A stretch of 59,719 nt of DNA, from the NCBI GenBank assembly GCA_905215555.1, contig CAJMQU010000028.1, positions 1 to 59,719 on the forward strand, read 5' to 3'. The position numbers and the translations under genes are program-made. The stretch is from an uncultured bacterium (GTDB lineage Bacteria; Bacteroidota; Bacteroidia; Bacteroidales; Bacteroidaceae). Under the pieces are notes generated by a model that saw only the letters and a program-made list of their open reading frames with translations, did not search any database and was not told the origin of the DNA. Of the stretch, positions 1-8,549 are shown piece after piece (the first letter of the stretch is position 1; each line of letters opens with the position of its first letter).

Positions 1-57
1 ACTTAAAATCCTTTGGCCATTGCGGCTGTGCGGGTTCAAGTCCCGCTTCGAGTACCA
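1..57 (+). tRNA. tRNA-Leu(UAA), 3' part
   Basis: This is the 3' portion of a class II tRNA; the 5' half lies outside the window. The sequence shows an anticodon loop reading ctTAAaa near positions 2-8, a long variable arm, a T-arm (gcggg, ttcaagt loop, cccgc; 30-46), the acceptor strand, an A discriminator and an encoded CCA at 55-57. The TAA anticodon, long variable arm and A73 together indicate leucine. Confidence 0.85.
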
Positions 58-61
58 AATT

Positions 62-100
62 AGAGCTCTGTAAACTATATGTTTACGGGGCTTTATTCTT
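62..100 (+). terminator. Terminator behind tRNA-Leu
   Basis: A stem of about 14 pairs with some G-U wobble (62-75 against 81-94) and a tatat loop is followed by a T-rich stretch. It sits just after the CCA end of the tRNA, so it most likely ends the tRNA transcript. Confidence 0.6.
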
Positions 101-303
101 TTAGATAGCTGCTGGGGCTTCCATTCAGGATTATATATTTTGTTTTCGGGATTACTAAATTTTTCCCTTATTCCAGAGAGTTATTAAGTTGCTTCTTATT
201 AAAGTACACGAGATGTGCCAAGGAAAAGGTGATAAAAAAACTGTCAGTGTGCAGTACTTTTCTTTTTTTTGCATTTAATAGAAAAAACATTATACCAATC
301 ATT

Positions 304-948
304 ATGAAGTACTTGCTTTGTTCCTTTGTAGGGGTATTGCTGACCACCTCTTTGTATGCCCAAAGTGCAGGTGATAAAGGGTCCTCTTTTTCTGTTCATG
401 CCGGACCATCGTGGTATTTGGGACAATTAATGGGAATCACCGACAGAACGGATGCCTATCGCAGTGATTTACGAAAAGGGGTGGCTTGGGATGTCAGTTA
501 TCTGGCACAGCTTGTCGGTCGGACGGTGAGGTTTGGAGTGGGAGCCTTGTATCAGGGAAGTTCTTATAAGAATACGTATGAATCCGGGTTGGATAAGATT
601 CTGATGCATTATATGGCTCCGCAAATATCTTTGTCGATGGTGAAGACACATTACCAACTTCAGTTGTCCGGTGGAATAGGTTATCAGTGCTATAAGGATA
701 AAAGTAAAGTATATGGTAAGCCGCGGAATGTTTCGATGGACAAACTTGCTGGCAATCTGGCATTTTCGGGTGAGTATTTCCTGACGAGCCACTGGGGGGC
801 TTCGGTTCGCCTGAATTGGCTGGCATCCAGTTCGGATACTTATTCGGTGAAGTATCACGATAAAAGGTGGAATGTGGAAAATCCGAAAACCGGTACTGGT
901 TATTTCGGACAGTTATCTTTAGTCTTCGGTTTAAACTATCATTTTTGA
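304..948 (+). CDS. Small secreted outer-membrane beta-barrel-like protein
   Basis: The protein has 214 residues when started at the ATG at 304. That start gives a clean signal peptide (MKYLLCSFVGVLL..., cleavage after LYAQ near residue 19). An in-frame start at 229 would put an odd 25-residue extension in front of it, so I reject it. The mature part alternates polar and aromatic residues and ends in a typical porin-like aromatic C-terminus (LNYHF), as expected for a small outer-membrane beta-barrel. No family was recognised. The lipoprotein gene follows five bases after its stop, so the two are probably co-transcribed. Function unknown. Confidence 0.7.
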   Translation: MKYLLCSFVGVLLTTSLYAQSAGDKGSSFSVHAGPSWYLGQLMGITDRTDAYRSDLRKGVAWDVSYLAQLVGRTVRFGVGALYQGSSYKNTYESGLDKILMHYMAPQISLSMVKTHYQLQLSGGIGYQCYKDKSKVYGKPRNVSMDKLAGNLAFSGEYFLTSHWGASVRLNWLASSSDTYSVKYHDKRWNVENPKTGTGYFGQLSLVFGLNYHF

Positions 949-953
949 GCACT

Positions 954-1403
954 ATGAAAAAGTTATTATTTCTGTTCCTACTGGTTCTCTGTTGCGCCTG
1001 CGAGGAAGATAAGTCGGTAGACCCGACACTGATGCCCGAAGCTACAACGACGGGAGAAAATACGTTAGGTTGTTTGATAGACGGCTGGGTGTATGCTTCC
1101 GGACGGTTTGGAAAGCCGGATGTCCGTACTTATGATGAAGAAGGCAACTATTACGTTAGGATTACTGCCGAAGTCGGTGTTTTCAGTTCTTTGCATTTTA
1201 CGCTTGTGAACCCAAGGCAGGGAGCTGTCTGTACTTATGTCAATACAAGTTTTGACGGTGAAACACTGGAAGATGGTGAGGCTTATATCACTCGTATGAA
1301 CGGAACTATTATCAGTGGCACGTTCGGTGGCGGGAGTATAGAAGAAGGACGTTTTGATATAAGATATAGCGAAGACTCCGAAGGTGGAGATGTGGTCTAT
1401 TAA
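954..1403 (+). CDS. Small hypothetical lipoprotein
   Basis: The 149-residue protein starts with a lipoprotein signal sequence and lipobox (LVLCCAC, with Cys at about residue 15), so it should be anchored in the outer or inner membrane. The rest contains repeated beta-type segments with many Gly and Thr residues and an acidic C-terminus. It resembles small Bacteroidota lipoproteins of DUF6252 type, but that family call is a guess. The ATG at 954 lies 5 bp after the preceding outer-membrane protein gene, and a strong hairpin follows the stop, so the two genes look like a small operon. Confidence 0.75.
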   Translation: MKKLLFLFLLVLCCACEEDKSVDPTLMPEATTTGENTLGCLIDGWVYASGRFGKPDVRTYDEEGNYYVRITAEVGVFSSLHFTLVNPRQGAVCTYVNTSFDGETLEDGEAYITRMNGTIISGTFGGGSIEEGRFDIRYSEDSEGGDVVY

Positions 1404-1406
1404 TAA

Positions 1407-1455
1407 AAAAAACTGCCCGCTTGGAATTCTCTTCCGGCGGGCAGTCTTGTTTTAC
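1407..1455 (+). terminator. Bidirectional terminator
   Basis: A 9-bp perfect stem (actgcccgc at 1412-1420, gcgggcagt at 1437-1445) is flanked by A6+ on the left and a T-rich tract on the right. It can end the plus-strand operon 304-1403 and the minus-strand gene at 1474-1668. Confidence 0.8.
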
Positions 1456-1473
1456 TTCGTCTTCTCTTTAGCC

Positions 1474-1668
1474 TTAAACTTTTCGGTTGCTGATGAGCCG
1501 TACAGCTGCGGTGTACGGCTGACAGGGAACAGACACATGAATGCCATTACCTCTATCTTCAGTTGAAGCGTTGATGTAAGCAGACTTTAACAGTTGCTTC
1601 ACACTTTCCACTTCCCAGGGACTACCTGCGAAAACGTTAATCTGGGAAATCTTTCTACTTGTAATCAT
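1474..1668 (-). CDS. Short DUF2007-like protein, possibly frameshifted at its end
   Basis: A 64-residue protein starting at the ATG at 1668. The segment INVFAGSPWEVESVKQLLKSA resembles the N-terminal strand and helix of DUF2007-type small proteins, whose role is not well defined. A good Bacteroides -7 box (TACATTTGC) lies 32 bp upstream, supporting expression on this strand. The frame ends at 1474. The neighbouring frame continues as ATEKFKAKEKTK to a stop at 1452, right at the terminator, and looks like a more natural C-terminus. This suggests a one-base frameshift near 1490-1505, or a natural shorter variant. Confidence 0.5.
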   Translation of the reverse strand: MITSRKISQINVFAGSPWEVESVKQLLKSAYINASTEDRGNGIHVSVPCQPYTAAVRLISNRKV

Positions 1669-1700
1669 GTGCTTAAAACTTTTAGTTGTACTTTTCGGAC

Positions 1701-1709
1701 GCAAATGTA
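1701..1709 (-). promoter_or_regulatory. -7 promoter box for the DUF2007-like gene
   Basis: Read on the minus strand this is TACATTTGC, an exact match to the Bacteroides TAnnTTTG -7 consensus, 32 bp before the ATG at 1668. No convincing -33 box was found. Confidence 0.5.
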
Positions 1710-1805
1710 AGCGGTTTGCATGAAATGCAATAACGCAAATCGGTCAAAAAGTAGCATAAAAGGTGCAAACGATGTAGAAATAGCTTATTCTGTGTTATTT
1801 CTCTT

Positions 1806-3461
1806 TTATTTAGTATCATTTTCCCGGATTTCCACGCGGCGGATTTTTCCGCTGATGGTTTTCGGCAATTCGTCTACAAATTCGATGACGCGCGGATACT
1901 TGTAGGGAGCAGTCACTTTCTTCACATGGTTTTGCAACTCTTTGATGAGTTCTTCGCCTTCTTTGCCTTTATATTCCTTGGCCAGTACGATGGTAGCTTT
2001 CACTACCTGCCCCCGGATTTCGTCGGGCACGCCGGTAATGGCACACTCTATTACGGCAGGGTGAGTCATCAAAGCACTTTCCACTTCGAACGGACCGATG
2101 CGGTAGCCGGAACTCTTGATTACGTCATCGGCACGGCCTACGAACCAGAGATAACCGTCTTCATCTTTCCAGGCAACGTCTCCGGTATAGTAGATACCGT
2201 TGTTCCAGGCTTCGCGCGTGCGGGCGGCATCACGATAATATTCTTTGAATAGTCCCAGTGGCTTGCCCTTGTTCGTACGAATTACGATTTGTCCCTGTTC
2301 ACCGGCTTCCACTGAACGACCGTCGTTGTCTATCAGGTCTACATCGTATTGCGGATTGGGCAATCCCATACTGCCAGGTTTCGGTTCCATCCAGGGCATG
2401 GTGGCGATGGTCAGGGTGGTTTCTGTTTGTCCGAAGCCTTCCATCAGTTTGATGCCTGTCAGTCTTTTGAAGGTCTCAAACACAGCGGGGTTCAGAGCCT
2501 CTCCGGCAATGGTACAGTATTTCAGTGACGAGAGGTTGTACTTCGTCAAGTCTTCGTGAATGAGGAAGCGGAAGATGGTGGGAGGCGCGCAGAGAGAAGT
2601 TACATGATAATCTTGTATCTTCTCCAATATGGCGGCAGGAGTGAACTTCTCGTGATCATACACGAAGATGTTGGCTCCGGCAATCCACTGACCGTAAAGT
2701 TTTCCCCACACAGCTTTTCCCCAACCGGTGTCGGCAATGGTGAGGTGCAGACTGTCTTCCGTCAGGTTGTGCCAAAAACTGCCGGTGACGATGTGTCCTA
2801 GCGGATAAGTGAAATCGTGGGCAACCATTTTCGGCTGGCCGGTAGTTCCGCTGGTGAAGTACATCAGTGAGATGTCATCATTCGTATTCGGATGTTCCGG
2901 TTTCACAAAAGGAGCAGCGTTTTCGACGCCTTTGTGGAAATCTTCAAAGCCTTCAGCCACTTCAGGGCCTACGCTGACCAGTTGCTTCACGCTGGGAGAC
3001 TCTGGCATTGCGGCGGTGATGTGTTCGGTGATGACAGACTCACCAGCACAGACAATCATCTTGATATCTGCGGCATTACAACGGTATATGATGTCTTTCT
3101 TTGTCAGTAAGTGTGTGGCGGGAATAACGATTGCACCGAGTTTATGCAACGCTATGATGCTGAACCAGAACTCAAAACGGCGTTTCAATATCAACATCAC
3201 CATGTCTCCACGTCCGATGCCGAGGCTTTGAAAATAGGAAGCCGTCTTGTCGGTATAGTACTTCATGTCGGCGAATGTGTATTGACGGAATTCTCCTTTG
3301 TCATTGGTCCATAACAAGGCACGTTTGTCGGGTTGTTCCTCAGCCCAGGCATCTACTACATCGTAGCCGAAGTTAAAGTTCTCCGGTACGTTTATTTTCA
3401 GGTTTTTGATAAAGTCCTCTTGTGAAGTGAAAGAGGTTTGCGATAAAAATCTTTCTACCAT
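1806..3461 (-). CDS. AMP-forming acyl-CoA synthetase
   Basis: A 551-residue adenylate-forming ligase that activates a carboxylic acid through an acyl-AMP to the acyl-CoA. The phosphate-binding loop YFTSGTTGQPKMVAHD is at about residues 201-216. The C-terminal hinge motif YTGDVAWKDEDGYLWFVGRADD and the PKTISGKIRR motif with the catalytic lysine are both present, so the enzyme looks intact. Length and motifs fit the acetyl/medium-chain acyl-CoA synthetase group; the true substrate cannot be read from sequence. Its start lies 2 bp after the stop of the cupin-type regulator gene, implying translational coupling and regulation by that protein. Confidence 0.88.
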   Translation of the reverse strand: MVERFLSQTSFTSQEDFIKNLKINVPENFNFGYDVVDAWAEEQPDKRALLWTNDKGEFRQYTFADMKYYTDKTASYFQSLGIGRGDMVMLILKRRFEFWFSIIALHKLGAIVIPATHLLTKKDIIYRCNAADIKMIVCAGESVITEHITAAMPESPSVKQLVSVGPEVAEGFEDFHKGVENAAPFVKPEHPNTNDDISLMYFTSGTTGQPKMVAHDFTYPLGHIVTGSFWHNLTEDSLHLTIADTGWGKAVWGKLYGQWIAGANIFVYDHEKFTPAAILEKIQDYHVTSLCAPPTIFRFLIHEDLTKYNLSSLKYCTIAGEALNPAVFETFKRLTGIKLMEGFGQTETTLTIATMPWMEPKPGSMGLPNPQYDVDLIDNDGRSVEAGEQGQIVIRTNKGKPLGLFKEYYRDAARTREAWNNGIYYTGDVAWKDEDGYLWFVGRADDVIKSSGYRIGPFEVESALMTHPAVIECAITGVPDEIRGQVVKATIVLAKEYKGKEGEELIKELQNHVKKVTAPYKYPRVIEFVDELPKTISGKIRRVEIRENDTK

Positions 3462-3463
3462 GA

Positions 3464-4018
3464 TTACATTATTATTGCCAGGAAGCGTACCGTTTTTCCA
3501 TCCAGTGCTTTCATGCCATGTGGCAGCTTGGAGTTGAAGTAAAGGCTGTCCCCTTCGTTTAGTATAAGTTCTTTGCCGTCGATGTTAACCATCATGCGTC
3601 CTTCGAGTACAAGGTTGAACTCTTGTCCGGCGTGGCTGTTATAGTGTATTGGTTCATCGTCCGGTTTGGGTTCAACGGTTACGATGAACGGGTCTACGCT
3701 GCGGTTAATGAAACCTGCGGCCAGTGACTGGTATTTGTAGGCTTTCGTACGTTCGATGCTGGTCCCTTTTCCGGCACGGGTCAGGAAGTAGCTACTCATT
3801 TTGGGTTCTTCGCCAAACATTAGTGCATCCAGTGACACCCCGTATCTGCGTGCGATCTTTTGCAGCATGCTTACGGAGATATCAAAGTCTCCTGTTTCGG
3901 CAAGACGGTAGTCATAAGGAGAGATGTCACATTCGTGAGCGATGTCTTCGGCTGTCAGTTCCAGTACATCACGAAGTCCGCGAAGGCGTTCTGCAATTTG
4001 CTTAATTTGTTCGTCCAT
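3464..4018 (-). CDS. XRE-family regulator with C-terminal cupin domain
   Basis: A 184-residue protein with an N-terminal helix-turn-helix of XRE type (about residues 8-64, including LTAEDIAHECDISPYDYRLAETG) and a C-terminal cupin (about 110-184, with HYNSHAGQEFNLVLEGRM and GDSLYFNSKLPHGMKA carrying the usual histidines and glutamate). This architecture is typical of small-molecule-sensing repressors such as the PuuR group. It is followed at once by the acyl-CoA synthetase gene, so it probably controls that gene. The ligand is unknown. Confidence 0.88.
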   Translation of the reverse strand: MDEQIKQIAERLRGLRDVLELTAEDIAHECDISPYDYRLAETGDFDISVSMLQKIARRYGVSLDALMFGEEPKMSSYFLTRAGKGTSIERTKAYKYQSLAAGFINRSVDPFIVTVEPKPDDEPIHYNSHAGQEFNLVLEGRMMVNIDGKELILNEGDSLYFNSKLPHGMKALDGKTVRFLAIIM

Positions 4019-4073
4019 GTGGTTGTTATTTAATGAATAAATTATGAGTCCTTAATCCATGTGATAGTTTGCA

Positions 4074-4847
4074 TCACACGCTTTTTTTTATGGCGTTGAT
4101 GATGGCGGAGGTGTAATTTGCATGTTCCAACTCGTTGATGCCTTTGATGGTGATACCTCCGGGAGTGCATACTTTATCAATTTCCACACTGGGGTGTGTG
4201 TCGTTTTTCAGTATCAGTTCGGCAGCTCCTCTCACGGTTTGTGCCACCATGCGCATACCGTCTTTGGGATAGATGCCCATCTCGATGCCGGCTTGCATGG
4301 CTGCCTGGATATATTTCAATACATAGGCAATGCCGCAGGAAGTCATGGAAGTGGCGGCGGCGAACTTTTCTTCGGGGATAAGCATGGCAAGTCCCATCTG
4401 GTTGAAAATGTCCAGCATCAGCTGTTCCTGTTCTTTGGTGGCATTGCGGCTGGCGATGAGCGTCATACTTTCCATTTCGCTGATAGCGGTATTGGGGATG
4501 ATGCGGAACATGGTCATTTCCTTTTCAGCAACATTGTGGGCCAACTCCTCGAAGTTGATGCCTGCGGCAACGGAAATGATGATTTGTTTACTTTTCAGCT
4601 TCAGTTCACGCAGTACGGGTTTGATGAGCCAGGGCTTCACGGCAAGTATGATAAAATCGGCACCGGTGACGGCTTCCTGATTATCGTGAGTAGTCTGCAA
4701 AGCGGGGAATTCAGCTTTCAGTGCATCCAGTTTGCTTTGAGAAGGGTTAGAAACGATGATATCGCTGGCGGGAATAATGCTCCCCTTTGCCAATCCGCGG
4801 GCGATGGAACCACCCATATTTCCAGCTCCAATAATTGCTGTTTTCAT
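4074..4847 (-). CDS. proC: Pyrroline-5-carboxylate reductase
   Basis: A 257-residue enzyme reducing 1-pyrroline-5-carboxylate to proline with NAD(P)H, the last step of proline synthesis. The N-terminus has the Rossmann motif GAGNMGGS, and the C-terminus has the ProC signature region (TCGIAYV..., VCTPGGITIKGINELE). Length is normal for the family. It has its own -7 box (4879-4887), separate from the argD terminator, and is the first gene of a minus-strand unit with the cupin regulator and acyl-CoA ligase. Cytoplasmic. Confidence 0.93.
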   Translation of the reverse strand: MKTAIIGAGNMGGSIARGLAKGSIIPASDIIVSNPSQSKLDALKAEFPALQTTHDNQEAVTGADFIILAVKPWLIKPVLRELKLKSKQIIISVAAGINFEELAHNVAEKEMTMFRIIPNTAISEMESMTLIASRNATKEQEQLMLDIFNQMGLAMLIPEEKFAAATSMTSCGIAYVLKYIQAAMQAGIEMGIYPKDGMRMVAQTVRGAAELILKNDTHPSVEIDKVCTPGGITIKGINELEHANYTSAIINAIKKSV

Positions 4848-4878
4848 ATCATTTTGTTATTAAAAGGGTTGACGATGG

Positions 4879-4887
4879 GCAAAGGTA
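4879..4887 (-). promoter_or_regulatory. -7 promoter box for proC
   Basis: On the minus strand it reads TACCTTTGC, an exact TAnnTTTG match, 31 bp before the proC ATG. It lies downstream of the argD terminator, which supports an independent proC transcript. Confidence 0.6.
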
Positions 4888-4947
4888 GATATTTTTTCTA
4901 CTTTTATACTCTAATAATAGTAAAAACTGTCACTACATACTAAACAA

Positions 4948-4989
4948 AAAGCAGCTTCTAAAGACATTGGAAAGTCCGGAAACTGCTTT
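4948..4989 (-). terminator. Terminator of the arginine operon
   Basis: Read on the minus strand, an 11-bp stem (AAAGCAGTTTC paired with GAAGCTGCTTT, one wobble) is followed by TTTGTTT. It lies 20 bp past the argD stop and separates the arg genes from proC. Confidence 0.65.
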
Positions 4990-5009
4990 ATGGCTGATTA
5001 TCTCAAATA

Positions 5010-6131
5010 TCAAAGTACTTTCTTGAAGCGCTCAAGAAACTCTTTAGCTTCCTCCATGCTGAGACAGAGAGGCGGCAACAGACGGATTACATTAGTGCCG
5101 CTGACACCGGTAAATACATGCTGTTCTTTCAGCAGTTTCAAGCGTAATTCCTTGATCGGTTCTTCAAATTCGAGGCCAATCATCAGACCGCGTCCGCGAA
5201 CTTCCTTGATCTGTGGGAACTTTTTCAGTTCCGTCATCAGGTAGTCACCGACTTTGGCTGTATTTTCTATCAGGTTTTCCTGTGCTATCACGTCCAGCAC
5301 GGCGAGCGCTGCGCTGCATGCCAGATGGTTTCCACCGAAAGTGGTGCCTAGTTGTCCGTAAACAGGGGTGAACATCGGGCTGATAAGTGTGCCTGCCATC
5401 GGAAAACCGTTACCGATGCCTTTGGCTACGGTGATGATGTCGGCTTTGATTCCATTATACTGGTGGGCAAAGAATTTACCGCTGCGTCCGTAGCCGCTCT
5501 GAATTTCATCAAGAACCAGTACAGTGTTGTGTGCCGTGCAGGCTTCACGCAGGGCATGCATAAATTCATCTGTCGGTAACTGAATACCGCCTACACCTTG
5601 AATGCCTTCAATGATTACTGCACAGACATCCCCCTTATCCAGTTCGGCTTTCATGGCTTCTATGTCGTTTAGGGGAAGGTATGTAACGTGTCCGCAATTG
5701 TTGATAGGAGCAATGATTTTAGGGTTATTGGTTACTTCCACTGCCAGTGAAGTACGCCCGTGGAAGGCCTTGTTGAAGGAAACAACACGCGTACGTCCGT
5801 TATGGAAAGATGCTAGTTTCAAAGCGTTTTCATTAGCTTCAGCACCACTGTTTATTAGGAATAAGGAGTAGTCGTTATAACCGCATGCTTTTCCAAAACG
5901 TTCGGCAACTTCCTGCTGCAACTTGTTGATGACCGAGTTGGAGTAGAATCCCAACGTAGCAACTTGTTTGCTTATCATTTCCACATAATGCGGGTGGGCA
6001 TGTCCGATAGAGATGACTGCATGACCACCATAAAGGTCGAGGTACTCCGTACCGTTCTCATCCCATACGTGGCAACCTTTCCCTTTGACGATATTGATGT
6101 CAAAAAGAGGATATACGTCGAATAGTTTCAT
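5010..6131 (-). CDS. argD: N-acylornithine aminotransferase
   Basis: A 373-residue class III PLP aminotransferase converting N-acyl-glutamate semialdehyde to N-acylornithine in arginine synthesis. The sequence shows the NSGAEANE motif (about 94-101), the LDEIQSG motif with the PLP-binding Asp at about 208, and the Schiff-base lysine at about K237 (TVAKGIGNG). Bacteroides are known to use succinylated rather than acetylated intermediates, so this enzyme probably works on N-succinyl substrates; the sequence alone does not show which. It follows argC by 19 bp and ends the operon before a terminator. Confidence 0.92.
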   Translation of the reverse strand: MKLFDVYPLFDINIVKGKGCHVWDENGTEYLDLYGGHAVISIGHAHPHYVEMISKQVATLGFYSNSVINKLQQEVAERFGKACGYNDYSLFLINSGAEANENALKLASFHNGRTRVVSFNKAFHGRTSLAVEVTNNPKIIAPINNCGHVTYLPLNDIEAMKAELDKGDVCAVIIEGIQGVGGIQLPTDEFMHALREACTAHNTVLVLDEIQSGYGRSGKFFAHQYNGIKADIITVAKGIGNGFPMAGTLISPMFTPVYGQLGTTFGGNHLACSAALAVLDVIAQENLIENTAKVGDYLMTELKKFPQIKEVRGRGLMIGLEFEEPIKELRLKLLKEQHVFTGVSGTNVIRLLPPLCLSMEEAKEFLERFKKVL

Positions 6132-6150
6132 GTTTTTAATTACAAATTAC

Positions 6151-7119
6151 TTAGAAAGCACTGGGTTTTAATTTTAAACCCACTGTTTCTTCCAGATTAA
6201 ACATTAAATTCATGTTATGCACCGCCTGTCCGCTGGCGCCTTTCAGCAGGTTGTCGATGCAGGAGATGATAAGCAATTTATCACCGTGCTTCTCCAGATG
6301 CAGGAGGCACTTGTTGGTGTTCACCACTTGTTTCAGATCAATGTTCTTGTCTACGATATGTACAAAGGAGTCTTTGGCATAATATTCTTCGTACATACGG
6401 GTGATTTCGTCCAGTGCAACCTTGGTCTTAACTACGATAGTAGCAAAGATGCCGCGTGCAAAGTCACCGCGATAAGGAATGAAATCAATCTCCGAGTCGA
6501 AACTGTTCTGCAACTGTTTGAGCGATTGTTTGATTTCGGGTACATGCTGATGGTCGAAAGCCTTATAAACGCTCATATTGTTGTTACGCCAACTGAAGTG
6601 GCTCGTCGCACCCGGCTTTACGCCTGCGCCGGTACTGCCGGTGATGGCGTTTACCATGATGTCCTCGTTCAGCATCAGGTGCTTGGCGAGAGGCAACAGT
6701 CCCAGTTGGATGCAGGTGGCAAAGCAACCGGGATTGGCCACATATTTCGCTTTGCAGGTGGCGCGGCGGTTCAGTTCCGGCAGGCCGTAGATGAATTCGT
6801 GGTCATCACTCTCAATGCGATAATCCATCGAAAGGTCGATAACCTTCAGTTCCTCAGGCAGATTATGGCTTTCCATGAATTTCTTCGTATCGCCATGGGC
6901 GGTGCAGAAGAATAATACATCAATTTCGTTCAAAGGCAACTCGTCGGTGAAGACAAGCTCCGTTTCCCCGTACAATCCTTCGTGTACATCGGTAATTTTG
7001 TTTCCGGCATTACTTGAGCTGTTGATGAATACGATTTCCGCTTCCGGATGGTTAATCAGCAAGCGTATTAATTCACCTGCCGTATATCCTGCTCCGCCGA
7101 TGATTCCTACTTTAATCAT
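6151..7119 (-). CDS. argC: N-acyl-gamma-glutamyl-phosphate reductase
   Basis: A 322-residue NADPH-dependent reductase making N-acylglutamate semialdehyde from the acyl phosphate. The N-terminal GGAGYTAGEL motif binds the cofactor, and the active-site cysteine is C132 in ANPGCFAT. Its start overlaps the end of the pspC-domain gene by 8 bases, so the two should be translationally coupled. As with ArgD, the acyl group in Bacteroides is expected to be succinyl. Cytoplasmic. Confidence 0.94.
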   Translation of the reverse strand: MIKVGIIGGAGYTAGELIRLLINHPEAEIVFINSSSNAGNKITDVHEGLYGETELVFTDELPLNEIDVLFFCTAHGDTKKFMESHNLPEELKVIDLSMDYRIESDDHEFIYGLPELNRRATCKAKYVANPGCFATCIQLGLLPLAKHLMLNEDIMVNAITGSTGAGVKPGATSHFSWRNNNMSVYKAFDHQHVPEIKQSLKQLQNSFDSEIDFIPYRGDFARGIFATIVVKTKVALDEITRMYEEYYAKDSFVHIVDKNIDLKQVVNTNKCLLHLEKHGDKLLIISCIDNLLKGASGQAVHNMNLMFNLEETVGLKLKPSAF

Positions 7120-7327
7120 TTCGATAATATCTATTGGGTTCTTCTGGTATGATAATTAGCATTATAAAATAGATGACTACACCTGCAAAGGCAGTAAATA
7201 TCGTAGCCATAACGTACACGACCCGTACTAAGGACACGTCGAGTCCAAAGAAATTGGCTAATCCGGCACATACACCGGAAAGCATCCGGCCACTACGTGG
7301 TCGTGTGAGCTTCTGCTTCTCATTCAT
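7112..7327 (-). CDS. PspC-domain small membrane protein
   Basis: A 71-residue protein with an N-terminal PspC-type segment (LSGVCAGLANFFGLDVSLVRVVYV) followed by one hydrophobic helix of about 22 residues (AGVVIYFIMLIIIP). PspC proteins are inner-membrane stress proteins, but isolated single-domain forms like this have no defined role. It sits inside the arginine operon, 5 bp after argG and overlapping argC by 8 bases, so its expression is tied to arginine synthesis. Nothing in the sequence links it to arginine chemistry. Confidence 0.85.
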   Translation of the reverse strand: MNEKQKLTRPRSGRMLSGVCAGLANFFGLDVSLVRVVYVMATIFTAFAGVVIYFIMLIIIPEEPNRYYRND

Positions 7328-7332
7328 AAGAT

Positions 7333-8538
7333 TTAAATCTCTTCGTCCTTATGATTGTTATAGTACACTCTCAGCGGGGTGGAAGTTACTTTGATAAAGC
7401 CTTTTGCATCTTCTGCCGTCCAGCCTTTCTGCATTTCACCGTATTCGCCGAATTTGGTCTTTACCAAATCGTCCTCGCTCTCTACACCTACGGTTGAGAA
7501 ACCCAGCGGGCGGAGTTCCAGGATAGCCGTACCGTTCACGTTGCGTTGTGAAGATTCCAACATGGCTTCGATGTCACGCATCACCGGTTCCAGATACTGA
7601 CTTTCGTGCAGGAACATACCGTACCAGTTGGCAACCTGGTCTTTCCAGTATTGCTGCCATTTGCTCAGTGTATATTTTTCCAGGAATTTGTGTGCACCGA
7701 TAATCAGCATCGGAGCGGCAGCCTCGAAGCCTACGCGTCCTTTGATACCGATAATCGTGTCACCTACGTGCATATCACGGCCGATGCCGTAAGCGGCACC
7801 GATCTCTTCCACTTTCTGGATAGCCTTGATGGGATCGTCGAATGTTTCATCGTTTACGGCTTTTAGTTCGCCTTTCTCGAAGGTAAGGCGCAGTTGCTCG
7901 CTGCCTTCTTTAGTGCAATGCTTCAAGTAAGCCGTTTCGGGCAGGCCTTGTGCAGAATCCAGAATTTCCCCCCCACAGATGGAAGTGCCCCACAGGCCTA
8001 CGTTATAGGAATATTTCAGTTTGGTGAAGTCGGCAGAGAAACCATGCTTGTTCAGGTAGTCTATTTCTTCCTGGCGGCTCAGCGCCATATCGCGGGTCAG
8101 CGTGATGATTTCTACACCAGGAGCCAATACAAGGAATGTCATGTCGAAGCGAATCTGGTCGTTCCCTGCACCGGTAGAACCGTGGGCGATGGCATCCGCA
8201 CCGATTTCATTGGCATAACGGGCGATGGCAAGTGCCTGAAAGATGCGCTCGGAACTTACGGAAATGGGGTAGGTACCATTGCGCAGTACGTTGCCGAATA
8301 CCATGTATTTCAGACTCTTCTCGTAATATTCCTGGGTTACGTCGATGGTGACATATTCTTTTGCACCCAGTTTGTAGGCGTTTTCTTCGTTCGTTTTCAG
8401 TTGTTCGGGGCTGAAACCGCCGGTATTGGCACAAGCTGCATATACTTCGTATCCTTTTTCTTTGGCAAGGTACATTACCGTAAATGAGGTGTCAAGACCA
8501 CCGCTGAATGCGACTACTACTTTTTTCTTCTTTTCCAT
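7333..8538 (-). CDS. argG: Argininosuccinate synthase
   Basis: A 401-residue ATP-dependent enzyme joining citrulline and aspartate. The N-terminal PP-loop AFSGGLDTS (about 10-18) binds ATP, and the family signature GSTGAGNDQIRF is near residues 120-131. Length is normal. It lies 11 bp after the GNAT gene and 5 bp before the pspC-domain gene in an operon otherwise made of arginine genes. Cytoplasmic. Confidence 0.95.
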   Translation of the reverse strand: MEKKKKVVVAFSGGLDTSFTVMYLAKEKGYEVYAACANTGGFSPEQLKTNEENAYKLGAKEYVTIDVTQEYYEKSLKYMVFGNVLRNGTYPISVSSERIFQALAIARYANEIGADAIAHGSTGAGNDQIRFDMTFLVLAPGVEIITLTRDMALSRQEEIDYLNKHGFSADFTKLKYSYNVGLWGTSICGGEILDSAQGLPETAYLKHCTKEGSEQLRLTFEKGELKAVNDETFDDPIKAIQKVEEIGAAYGIGRDMHVGDTIIGIKGRVGFEAAAPMLIIGAHKFLEKYTLSKWQQYWKDQVANWYGMFLHESQYLEPVMRDIEAMLESSQRNVNGTAILELRPLGFSTVGVESEDDLVKTKFGEYGEMQKGWTAEDAKGFIKVTSTPLRVYYNNHKDEEI

Positions 8539-8549
8539 ATCCTTGTATT

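Noticed and set aside
229..303. Upstream start for the first outer-membrane protein
   Set aside because: It places a polar segment before the signal peptide that begins at 304.
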